Source of the DNA: an uncultured Bacillota bacterium
Lineage (GTDB): Bacteria > Bacillota > Clostridia > Christensenellales > UBA1242
Reading direction: 5' to 3'
NCBI GenBank assembly: GCA_900551705.1
Contig: URWY01000013.1
Location: forward strand, 1 to 21,299
DNA length: 21,299 bases
Below, in pieces: positions 1 to 6,800 of this stretch (its first letter is position 1; each line of letters starts with the position of its first letter). The position numbers were made by a program, and so were the translations under genes. The notes under the pieces were generated by a model. The model saw only the letters and a list, made by a program, of their open reading frames with translations. It was not told the DNA's origin and did not search any database.

Positions 1-1568
1 AAGCCACAGGTACATTGAGCATGGATCAAGGTATCATCATTGACTACAAAGGTTTCAACGGAAGTGAAACCGGTGCAACTTGGGAAAGGGGAACAACCTT
101 TGAACTATTCTCAACAAAAGCAGGGGAAGTTCAACCAGGTGCGCATATAAAAGTCAATGCAGCAAGCATAAAAGCAAACGCAGAATCTGTTAACTTTTAT
201 GCAAGAGTAAGACTTGAATACAAGTTTTACAATGGGGACACAGAAGTAACCCTTGAAGACCCAACAGTATTGATTAAAACATCAAACTTATTCGGTTCAA
301 ACTGGGAATTTTCAAGCATGGCAGCCCCAAAAGACTACTACTATTATGTAGAAAACGGCACAACAACATTCAAAACAATGGTAGCAGGTGCAGACTTTGT
401 TGAACTTATTCAAAGCAACGCCGAATTCATCATTGAAGGCGAAGGTTTTAAAGGTTCTAACGACCTTGAAGGTGGCGGTTTTGTAGTTGACGAAACAACA
501 TCGATTAACAAGATTGTTGTAAATCTTGTTCTTGAAACACTCCAAGGCGATGCTGATCCAGCAACCGAAGGCTGGAAATTCGCTACACCAGTTAGATTTG
601 CAGAAGCGACTGGTAAAATGGAAACAAGTGTAAACAAAACAGAAACAACAGAAGATTTGAATGTATCAGTTGCAGGAGCAACAGAAGTTCCAATCAACGA
701 AGTTGTATTCCCTTATGACACCAACACAACACTCAAGTTTGACTCAAACAATGTTGAGTATATTACTTTGACTTATGACAAAGGTGAGCCAGACATTTTT
801 AACGCAGAAAACTACGAAGTTGCAGAAAACACATTTAAAGTGAACGCAAAATCTTCAAAAGGCACAGTCACTGGTTATACGGTTGGACTTTGGAGTGATA
901 GTGAGTACACTGGATTTACTTATTCGACAAAGGGATTTAATCAAGATATGTCACAATATAATATTGAAGGTGGTATTGCTGTTGTAGGATATTTTGGCGA
1001 TGCGACTGAAATTACCTTACCTGCTAGTACAAAAGTTAGAAGCAGAGATTTTAAGATTGAACTTAAATATCAGAGTTATGATGAGTTTGAAAATAATTTT
1101 TATACAAATCTAGGCTCATTGCAATATCCTGTAAAAATAGCTAATAATAAATTTGAAAATATAGCAGATGTATATGCTTGGATGGGTAGCCTTAATAAAA
1201 GTACATTTATGTCTGACTATCCTAGTCCTATGATTATAACTTATGAAACTTATTGCGATGCAACTGGTTTAATAGGTACAAATAAAAATATTATTGAAAT
1301 TGGAGTAGGTGCTTTTTATGGGAAAAATATCACTTCTTTATCATTGTCAAGCGATATTAAAAAAATTAATTTTTATGCCTTACAAGATTGTATTAATTTA
1401 ACTTCAATTAATATTAATAATGTAACATTCATTGGTAATGGAGCATTTAGTGGGTGTTCTAACTTAACCACCACAATCAGTGAAGGTTGGGTTAAAATTG
1501 AAAATGGCTCGGCTGTTGATGCAAGCACATTGTTAAAAGACATTGATTACGATATTAAAAGAGCGTAA
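1..1568 (+). CDS. BspA-type leucine-rich-repeat surface protein, 3' part (5' end outside window)
   Basis: The reading frame is open from the first complete codon (position 3) to TAA at 1566-1568. The TTG at 15 has no ribosome binding site, so this is the C-terminal part (about 520 residues) of a larger protein and no start is called. The first ~280 visible residues are Thr/Val/Asn-rich beta-type sequence with no family I recognise. The last ~90 residues (nt ~1280-1475) contain BspA/LRR_5-type units such as IGVGAFYGKNITSLSL and FIGNGAFSGCSNLTT, typical of secreted or surface proteins of gut bacteria. No sorting motif or TM segment is visible at the C-terminus. Asn codons change sharply: 17 AAC to 5 AAT before about nt 850, then 1 AAC to 19 AAT, suggesting a composite gene. 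The LRR assignment is fairly secure; a role in adhesion would be inference. Confidence 0.75.
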   Translation, partial: ATGTLSMDQGIIIDYKGFNGSETGATWERGTTFELFSTKAGEVQPGAHIKVNAASIKANAESVNFYARVRLEYKFYNGDTEVTLEDPTVLIKTSNLFGSNWEFSSMAAPKDYYYYVENGTTTFKTMVAGADFVELIQSNAEFIIEGEGFKGSNDLEGGGFVVDETTSINKIVVNLVLETLQGDADPATEGWKFATPVRFAEATGKMETSVNKTETTEDLNVSVAGATEVPINEVVFPYDTNTTLKFDSNNVEYITLTYDKGEPDIFNAENYEVAENTFKVNAKSSKGTVTGYTVGLWSDSEYTGFTYSTKGFNQDMSQYNIEGGIAVVGYFGDATEITLPASTKVRSRDFKIELKYQSYDEFENNFYTNLGSLQYPVKIANNKFENIADVYAWMGSLNKSTFMSDYPSPMIITYETYCDATGLIGTNKNIIEIGVGAFYGKNITSLSLSSDIKKINFYALQDCINLTSININNVTFIGNGAFSGCSNLTTTISEGWVKIENGSAVDASTLLKDIDYDIKRA

Positions 1569-1590
1569 ATAAGCAAAACCGGAAAATAAA

Positions 1591-1617
1591 AAACTCTCTC
1601 GGATGAGAGAGTTTTTT
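1591..1617. terminator. Bidirectional intrinsic terminator between convergent genes
   Basis: A perfect 10-bp stem (1591-1600 with 1605-1614) has a 4-nt loop GGAT. It is flanked by A-rich and T-rich sequence on both sides, so it can end the surface-protein transcript (+) and the membrane-protein transcript (-). The minus-strand stop codon (1616-1618) lies in the T tract. Confidence 0.9.
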
Positions 1618-2314
1618 ATGAAATGTTAAAGATTATTGGCGTTTGGGAATACAAACTGGAAATGTAATATTCGTTGTTGCTACAAGCGCGGATTGTGATT
1701 GAATATTGATTTGGTTGCAAATTAAATTCTTCTTTCAAACTTGATAGCGTGATGCTTTGCATTCCGTCTGGCGAATTGGTTGCGTTTACGACTTTTGATA
1801 TTGTTCTATCATTTGATGTGATGACAAGTTCGTAATAATCTGCATGATTTACGCTTTGCCAAATGAAAGAGCCGTTTTTTCTTGAAAGTTCGGTTTGATT
1901 GAGTGTCAATTTCCTAACAAAATTTGTTGGGCTAGATTTCAGACTATTATTTTGCGTTTCTTGTGCGATAGCGTAACAATTAACTGAATACACGCCAGCA
2001 TAGTCGAACGAAGATTTTAAAGAACTTGATGCGCCGTTAAAATCTAACATTAAAACATTGGTTTCGTTTTCAAAAGTTAAAGTTTTGGCTGGTGAACTTG
2101 GAATGGAAATTTCAAAGATGTATTTAATTGCGCCGTCTATTTTTGAAGTTTGAATGACAATTAAATTTTCGCTTTCAACGACTTGCGGTTGTGAAGGCGT
2201 TTTAAGTTGGGTTGGTTTATCAAATTTTAAAACGGCGATAGGAATGACAATCGCTGCGATAACTACGATTGCCACTGCCAAGCATATTAAAATTATTTTG
2301 CTTTTTTTGCTCAA
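1616..2314 (-). CDS. Single-pass membrane protein with fibronectin-III-like extracellular region
   Basis: A 232-residue protein with a short basic N-terminus (MSKKSK), one hydrophobic segment at residues ~7-29, and an exported C-terminal domain. The domain has alternating hydrophobic beta-strand patterns: IDGAIKYIFEIS, YAGVYSVNCYAIA, NHADYYELVI and QYSITIRACSN. The repeated 'A-YYxxxI ... YSIxIRA' pattern resembles tandem fibronectin type III-like modules, but I cannot assign a specific family. The start is TTG at 2314, preceded by AGGAG (2321-2325) at good spacing. A strong promoter lies just upstream (2336-2364), so it is transcribed independently of the lipoprotein gene behind it. It probably displays a binding domain on the outer face of the membrane; function unknown. 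Confidence 0.75.
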   Translation of the reverse strand: MSKKSKIILICLAVAIVVIAAIVIPIAVLKFDKPTQLKTPSQPQVVESENLIVIQTSKIDGAIKYIFEISIPSSPAKTLTFENETNVLMLDFNGASSSLKSSFDYAGVYSVNCYAIAQETQNNSLKSSPTNFVRKLTLNQTELSRKNGSFIWQSVNHADYYELVITSNDRTISKVVNATNSPDGMQSITLSSLKEEFNLQPNQYSITIRACSNNEYYISSLYSQTPIIFNIS

Positions 2315-2335
2315 AATTAACTCCTAATTAAAAGT

Positions 2336-2364
2336 ATTATAAATAATAATATTATTTTTTGCAA
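2336..2364 (-). promoter_or_regulatory. Sigma-A-type promoter of the FN3-like membrane protein
   Basis: On the minus strand, TTGCAA (2364-2359), a 17-nt spacer and a consensus TATAAT (2341-2336) lie 21 nt before the TTG start, leaving a short leader that contains AGGAG. Confidence 0.75.
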
Positions 2365-2382
2365 ATATTTTTAAATATAATT

Positions 2383-2422
2383 AAAAAAATTCAATTTATT
2401 TTATTTTAAATTGAATTTTTTT
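2383..2422 (-). terminator. Intrinsic terminator of the lipoprotein gene
   Basis: An inverted repeat of about 15 bp (2383-2397 with 2408-2422) with a 10-nt loop lies directly after the lipoprotein stop codon (2427-2429). On the minus strand the right arm ends in a T tract. The stem is A/T-rich, so its strength is uncertain. Confidence 0.7.
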
Positions 2423-2426
2423 TATT

Positions 2427-4208
2427 TTACGCTATTTTTGCGAATGGTTTGAAGTCCTTTCTTGTTTCGCTTTCTAGCGGTTTAATTTTTGCGATAGGGT
2501 TTGCAATGCCGCCATTGCCATAGACGTACCCATTGCCGTAGGCGCCGTTGTTTACGCCGTTGCCGACTGGCAATTTATATGTGTCGGTGTTGCGGTAAGG
2601 GTTGGTAACGCCATTTTCATAGTTGTGATAGCCGTAGCCATTTGAGATTACATTGTTGTTATAACCAATTCCGTTTGGCATGCCGTTGATGCCAACACCA
2701 GGTGCGACTCCAATTCCGTTAATTCCAGCAGGATTGCCATACACGCCGTTATTCATAGTGTTAGCGTTGTTTGGCAAGTTGTTAGTTTGATTGATATTTT
2801 CCGTGTTTGGTTGTTGGTTATTTTGCGTTTCATTGTTTGCGTTTTCGTTATTGTTGTTGCTATCGTTTTTGTTTTCGTCAACGATTTGTTCTTTGTCGTC
2901 TTGGTCTTGGTTGTTATTATTTGGTCTATTATTCAAACCGAAGCCGATATTTGGTTTTATTGTTTGTTCTTTGAATGTGTCAAGGTTGTGTTTTGGTAAA
3001 TCTTGAACGTTTAAGTTTTTATTTCCGAAATCATTTATTTTTTTTGTTTTTTCTTCTAATTTATTATTTTCAACATTTTTTATTGAATTTTCTTGATTTT
3101 TTTGTGAATTTTCGTTTATTTTTTCGTTATTTTCAGTATTTTCTTCATTTATTACAATTTTATTTTCGTCATTTTCTATTGGCATTGGAAGAATTTGTGG
3201 GAAATTTTCCTTTTTATTTTCTTCAATATTTTTTTCAATATTTAATGCTTCGTCAATATTATCATTTTCGCAGACGCCAGTTATTGTGCATCTAAGTTGT
3301 GTTAAAATTGACAAAATGTTTGAATAGCAGGAAATTCTTTCGTCAAGGCAGTTGATTAGTTTTACATACTTTGAAGAAATTTGTTCGATTTTTGCGCTTG
3401 GGTTGATGTTCATTGTTTTAACAGCATTGCAACTTGTTTGGACATCATTTCTTGTATTGTTCAAGATATTTGTGTATTTGTTCAATTTTGATAAACAGTC
3501 GTTACAAGTTTGAACTTGTTCTTTGTTGAGTTGAATTTGTTTTTTCTTTAATTGTTTGCAAAGTTCGCTTAGCATATCGCAATTTTCAAGAATGCAGGAC
3601 TTTAAACAGCCGCAATCTTTGTTGGCGCTGCAAGCATCGTTCATCATTAAATACAAATCTTCAATTTTTGAAAAATAGTTTGTTAAACCTGAGTTGTTAT
3701 AGTCAGCTGTTGAAATACGCTTTGGAACATATTCGCCATTTGTAAGTCTTCTAGGTGGCTTTCTGGTTGGTGAAATTGAGTTTTCAACTGTTTTATTAGC
3801 AACTTTTTCAAATTTGTTTTGTGCACTTACTGATTGAGTGCCGTCTTTAACAATTTGAGTGTTTGCGTTTGGTTTTGGCATTTTTTCAATTCTTGGATAA
3901 TCGTATTTCTTTATATGATTTACTCTATTTGTTTTAGTTTCTTCTTTATTTATTTCATTATTTGTGTTTGTTTCTTGATTTTCAACTGTGTTTTGATTTT
4001 CATTCGTTTGTAATTTTTGATTATCAGTTGTTTGCAATTCTTTCATGATGATGTCGTCATCAGACAACTCTTTTGTTCTTTCAAGCAAACTGCTAAGTTT
4101 GTTGACATTTGTTTCTATGTTGTTTGCAAGCATGTTTTTGCTATTTTCGCAACCAGCAAAAGTTAGCCCGACAAATACAACAAGTAAAAGTGCAATAATT
4201 TTTTTCAT
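2427..4208 (-). CDS. Asn-rich, Cys-rich lipoprotein of unknown function
   Basis: I start at ATG 4208 (593 residues), because GGAGG sits just upstream and the product then begins with a typical lipoprotein signal, MKKIIALLLVVFVG, ending in a lipobox FAGC (Cys about residue 20). The open frame continues 18 codons further up, without support. There are three regions. First, a charged Asn/Glu/Lys linker. Second, a helical domain (roughly residues 180-320) with 13 cysteines in pairs such as CGC and CNDC, and alternating leucines. Third, a low-complexity tail of Asn/Gln runs ending in Gly/Asn/Tyr repeats (GAYGNGYVYGNGG). The motif NPYRNTDTYKLP lies near the end. I do not recognise the family. It is divergent from spoVA and has its own terminator. 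Membrane anchoring by lipidation follows from the lipobox and from lgt in the same window; any link to spores is speculation. Confidence 0.75.
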   Translation of the reverse strand: MKKIIALLLVVFVGLTFAGCENSKNMLANNIETNVNKLSSLLERTKELSDDDIIMKELQTTDNQKLQTNENQNTVENQETNTNNEINKEETKTNRVNHIKKYDYPRIEKMPKPNANTQIVKDGTQSVSAQNKFEKVANKTVENSISPTRKPPRRLTNGEYVPKRISTADYNNSGLTNYFSKIEDLYLMMNDACSANKDCGCLKSCILENCDMLSELCKQLKKKQIQLNKEQVQTCNDCLSKLNKYTNILNNTRNDVQTSCNAVKTMNINPSAKIEQISSKYVKLINCLDERISCYSNILSILTQLRCTITGVCENDNIDEALNIEKNIEENKKENFPQILPMPIENDENKIVINEENTENNEKINENSQKNQENSIKNVENNKLEEKTKKINDFGNKNLNVQDLPKHNLDTFKEQTIKPNIGFGLNNRPNNNNQDQDDKEQIVDENKNDSNNNNENANNETQNNQQPNTENINQTNNLPNNANTMNNGVYGNPAGINGIGVAPGVGINGMPNGIGYNNNVISNGYGYHNYENGVTNPYRNTDTYKLPVGNGVNNGAYGNGYVYGNGGIANPIAKIKPLESETRKDFKPFAKIA

Positions 4209-4224
4209 ATATCCTCCGATTAAT

Positions 4225-4239
4225 ACAAAATTATTTTGT
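4225..4239. promoter_or_regulatory. 7-1-7 palindrome in the lipoprotein leader
   Basis: ACAAAAT-T-ATTTTGT is a perfect 15-bp palindrome, 17-31 nt upstream of the lipoprotein ATG and just upstream of its ribosome binding site. A 7-1-7 layout is typical of operators of the Fur/PerR/Zur family, although the bases do not match a known box that I recall. It is A/T-rich, so chance is possible. Confidence 0.35.
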
Positions 4240-4347
4240 TTTGATTTGCCAGAAATATTCATTTTTTAATTTGCTTGAAAAATTTTTTGATAATTTTTTG
4301 TTGCTTGCACAAGTTATATTTGAAATTTTAAATTTGGAGAAAAGACT

Positions 4348-4794
4348 ATGGAAATGCAAGAACGAAACAAAAGATATAATGACTATGTAAATGCGAGAAT
4401 ACCAAAAACTCACGCTTGGCCAACACTTCTTAGAGCGTTTTGGGTTGGCGGTGTGATTTGTATGATTGGACAAGGAATTACAGACGGACTCGCTGCGATT
4501 TTTCCAGCGATGCCAAAACTCGCTATTGCTTCTTATACTTCAATCATATTGGTTTTTATCGCGTCATTTTTAACTGGAATTGGCGTTTATGACCGAATTG
4601 GAGCGTATGCTGGCGGCGGTTCGATTGTGCCTATCACAGGATTTTCTAACTCAATTACAAGTCCTGCAATGGAATTTAGAAGTGAAGGCTTGATTTTTGG
4701 TTTGTGCGTAAAAATGTTTACGATTGCTGGACCAGTTATTGTTATCGGCGTGCTTGCCAGCGCCATTGTGGGTTTTATCTATTTGTTTATATAA
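4348..4794 (+). CDS. spoVAC: Stage V sporulation protein AC (SpoVAC)
   Basis: A 148-residue integral membrane protein of the SpoVA channel, which moves Ca-dipicolinic acid into the forespore and releases it at germination. SpoVAC is reported to act as a mechanosensitive channel component. The N-terminal cytoplasmic stretch (residues 1-24, ending in THAWPTLLRAFWVGG) is characteristic, as is the internal GGGSIVPITGFSNS segment. Hydrophobic segments lie near residues 28-50, 58-80 and 115-147. Length matches the family. Start ATG 4348 is preceded by GGAGA at 4336-4340. It is the first gene of spoVAC-spoVAD-spoVAE, with only 9 nt before spoVAD. No convincing sigma-G promoter was found in the 139-bp gap upstream, although forespore control would be expected. 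Confidence 0.95.
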   Translation: MEMQERNKRYNDYVNARIPKTHAWPTLLRAFWVGGVICMIGQGITDGLAAIFPAMPKLAIASYTSIILVFIASFLTGIGVYDRIGAYAGGGSIVPITGFSNSITSPAMEFRSEGLIFGLCVKMFTIAGPVIVIGVLASAIVGFIYLFI

Positions 4795-4803
4795 GGGGAA
4801 AGT

Positions 4804-5814
4804 ATGGGAAAGGAAAAGAAAAATCAGACTATCAAATTTAAAAATCCGCCAAAAATAATTGGAAATTATTCTATTGTTGGCCCAAAGGAAGGCGAAGGCA
4901 CTTTTAAAGATTATTTTGATTATGTTGTTCAAAATGATAACTTTGGCGAAGACACATACGAAAAAGCAGAAAGGAAAATGCTTGAACACGCTATCATGGG
5001 GGCTGCCGATAAAGCAGGCATATCCACAAAAGACATTGATGTTTTGTTGTGTGGTGACTTGCTTAACCAAATTATCTCGTCAAGTTATGCTGCTAGGTCA
5101 TTTGACCTTTGTTATTTAGGTGTTTTTGGGGCTTGCTCGACAATGGCTTTATCGCTAGCTATGGGCTCTGCATTTATTGATGCTGGACATTTTCAAAATA
5201 TTGCTTGTGCAACATCAAGTCACTTTTCAAGTGCAGAAAGACAATTTAGATATCCGCTTGAACTTGGCAATCAAAGACCTCCAACAGCGCAATGGACTGC
5301 CACTGCAGCGGGTTGTTCAATTATTTCATCAGAAGGTGACGGCCCAATTATTACTTCGGCAACATTTGGCAAGGTTATTGATTTTGATATTTGCGATGTC
5401 AACAATATGGGAGCAGCAATGGCACCAGCGGCGATGTCAACTATGCTTGCTCATTTTAGAGATACTAACACAACGCCAGACGACTACGATTTGATTGTAA
5501 CGGGCGACCTTGGAAAACTTGGTTCGGAAATACTTATTGATTTAATGGAAGAAGAAGGCATAAAACTTGGAATTAATTATTGTGATTGCGGTCAAATGAT
5601 GTTTAAGCACGACCAAAATGTATTTATGGGCGGTTCTGGCTGTGGTTGCAGCGCTTCCGTTTTAAACTCATTCATTTTAAGAAAAATTCGCGAAGGTGTT
5701 TATAAAAAAGTATTATTCATGGCAACTGGTGCATTGCTTAGTCCAACATCTTGCCAACAAGGCGAAAGCATTCCAGGCGTGGCACACGCAGTTGTGATTG
5801 AAAAGGGGGAATAA
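4804..5814 (+). CDS. spoVAD: Stage V sporulation protein AD (SpoVAD)
   Basis: A 336-residue thiolase-fold protein that binds dipicolinic acid on the outer side of the spore inner membrane as part of the SpoVA complex. Recognisable family stretches are GTFKDYFDYVVQNDNFGED near residues 32-50, the GVFGACSTMALSLAMGSA core (residues ~106-123), the SSAERQFRYPLELGNQRPP segment, and the C-terminal HAVVIE. The Cys in GACST sits at the thiolase nucleophile position, although the family is not regarded as a working thiolase. Length is normal. A GGGGA ribosome binding site lies 9 nt downstream of the spoVAC stop, and spoVAE follows after a 1-nt gap, so the three genes are co-transcribed and probably translationally coupled. 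Confidence 0.96.
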   Translation: MGKEKKNQTIKFKNPPKIIGNYSIVGPKEGEGTFKDYFDYVVQNDNFGEDTYEKAERKMLEHAIMGAADKAGISTKDIDVLLCGDLLNQIISSSYAARSFDLCYLGVFGACSTMALSLAMGSAFIDAGHFQNIACATSSHFSSAERQFRYPLELGNQRPPTAQWTATAAGCSIISSEGDGPIITSATFGKVIDFDICDVNNMGAAMAPAAMSTMLAHFRDTNTTPDDYDLIVTGDLGKLGSEILIDLMEEEGIKLGINYCDCGQMMFKHDQNVFMGGSGCGCSASVLNSFILRKIREGVYKKVLFMATGALLSPTSCQQGESIPGVAHAVVIEKGE

Positions 5815-5815
5815 T

Positions 5816-6187
5816 ATGGAGTATTTTTTAACATATTTATATGTTTTTTTAGTAGGCGGTTTTATATGTATGCTAGGTCAAGTTTTGGTTATCAGGACGC
5901 AAATGACAACCGCTAGAATTTTGGTAACTTTCGTTATTCTTGGCGTATTTTTGGAGGCAATTGGTGTTTATGATTACATCTTTGAATTTGCCAAAGCGGG
6001 AATATCCGTGCCGATAGTCGGATTTGGTGCAAGTTTAGCAAAAGGCGCAATTTCAGCCGTTCATTCACGCGGCATACTTGGAATTTTCACTGGCGGACTT
6101 GAAGCAACAGCAGGCGGTATTGCCGCAGCGGTTATATTTGCTTTCATCTTTGCATTGATTTTCCGTCCAAAAACAAAGAAAAGTTAA
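5816..6187 (+). CDS. spoVAE: Stage V sporulation protein AE (SpoVAEb type)
   Basis: A 123-residue membrane protein, the third core component of the SpoVA dipicolinate channel. I choose ATG 5816 (MEYFLTYLYVFLVGG) rather than an in-frame ATG at 5798, because 5816 follows GGGGGA at the 3' end of spoVAD and gives the usual family N-terminus. Family signatures are GGFICMLGQ near residue 15, LEAIGVYD, and the GISVPIVGFGASLAKGA stretch (about residues 68-84). Hydrophobic segments lie at about 5-25, 35-55 and 95-117, with a basic C-terminus. It is the last gene of the cluster. Only C, D and E are present, the usual minimal set of many Clostridia, not the larger Bacillus operon. Confidence 0.95.
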   Translation: MEYFLTYLYVFLVGGFICMLGQVLVIRTQMTTARILVTFVILGVFLEAIGVYDYIFEFAKAGISVPIVGFGASLAKGAISAVHSRGILGIFTGGLEATAGGIAAAVIFAFIFALIFRPKTKKS

Positions 6188-6192
6188 TTTAA

Positions 6193-6221
6193 TTGCATAA
6201 TCAATTTGAATTTGATAAAAT
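6193..6221 (+). promoter_or_regulatory. Sigma-A-type promoter immediately before the PAP2 gene
   Basis: TTGCAT (6193-6198), a 17-nt spacer and TAAAAT (6216-6221). Only 9 nt separate the -10 box from the ATG at 6231, so transcription would start about 3 nt before the start codon. Confidence 0.65.
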
Positions 6222-6230
6222 ATAAACATA

Positions 6231-6800
6231 ATGGAACTCGAAATAATAAAAGCACTTCAAAGTATAGGAAATGACGCATTGGACATCGTGTGCAAGTCTA
6301 TTTCTTATCTCGCAAGTTATTTGGGGTTCTTTTTTTGGCTTGTTGTAATTTTTATTTTCTTTAAAAAATCCTACGCCGTTTGCTTTGGCGTCACTTATGG
6401 CATAAGTGTTGGGTTCAATTATGCCATAAAAGCGATAGTAAACAGGCCAAGACCTTATGTTGTGGACACAAGCATAATAAATAAATTGAACGCGGTTGGG
6501 CAGTCATTTCCAAGCGGACACACGCTGTCAGCAACAATCATTTGTTTTTTCCTTTCTTATTGGATTAACGAAAAAGTTCAAAGCAAGTGGCTAAAATATT
6601 CACTTATCACATTGCTGGTTTTGTTCTTGTTATCGGTTATTTTTTCAAGAATGTATTTAGGTCAACATTATTTAACAGACACTATCGCTGGTTTAGTTTT
6701 AGGTGCTTGTTATTCAATTATTGGACTTTTTGCATATAAAAAATATGAAAATAGAAAGAAAAACAACGATAAAAAGGGCAAAAATGATGGAAATAAATAG
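6231..6800 (+). CDS. PAP2-family membrane phosphatase
   Basis: A 189-residue integral membrane phosphatase of the type 2 phosphatidic acid phosphatase family. All three catalytic motifs are intact: KX6RP (K67 to R74-P75), PSGH (94-97) and SRX5HX3D (S139-R140, H146, D150). Members dephosphorylate lipid phosphates such as undecaprenyl pyrophosphate or phosphatidate at the outer membrane face; the substrate here is not determinable. Hydrophobic segments occur at about 20-45, 48-66, 98-112, 123-138 and 150-168, and the tail is basic. There is no Shine-Dalgarno before ATG 6231, and the promoter ends 9 nt upstream, so the message may be leaderless. The last 17 nt overlap the start of the nucleoside phosphorylase gene, implying co-transcription. 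Confidence 0.9.
   Translation: MELEIIKALQSIGNDALDIVCKSISYLASYLGFFFWLVVIFIFFKKSYAVCFGVTYGISVGFNYAIKAIVNRPRPYVVDTSIINKLNAVGQSFPSGHTLSATIICFFLSYWINEKVQSKWLKYSLITLLVLFLLSVIFSRMYLGQHYLTDTIAGLVLGACYSIIGLFAYKKYENRKKNNDKKGKNDGNK

Noticed and set aside
15..17. TTG as a start codon for the first gene
   Set aside because: The frame stays open to the window edge and there is no ribosome binding site; the gene clearly begins upstream.
2787..3295. Several plus-strand open frames rich in Phe, Leu and Val
   Set aside because: They are antisense to the Asn-rich low-complexity part of the lipoprotein gene, whose codons read as hydrophobic residues on the other strand; no ribosome binding sites.
4288..4316. 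Possible sigma-G promoter before spoVAC (TGATA-N17-CAAGTTA)
   Set aside because: Forespore control is expected, but both boxes match the consensus poorly; not reported as a feature.
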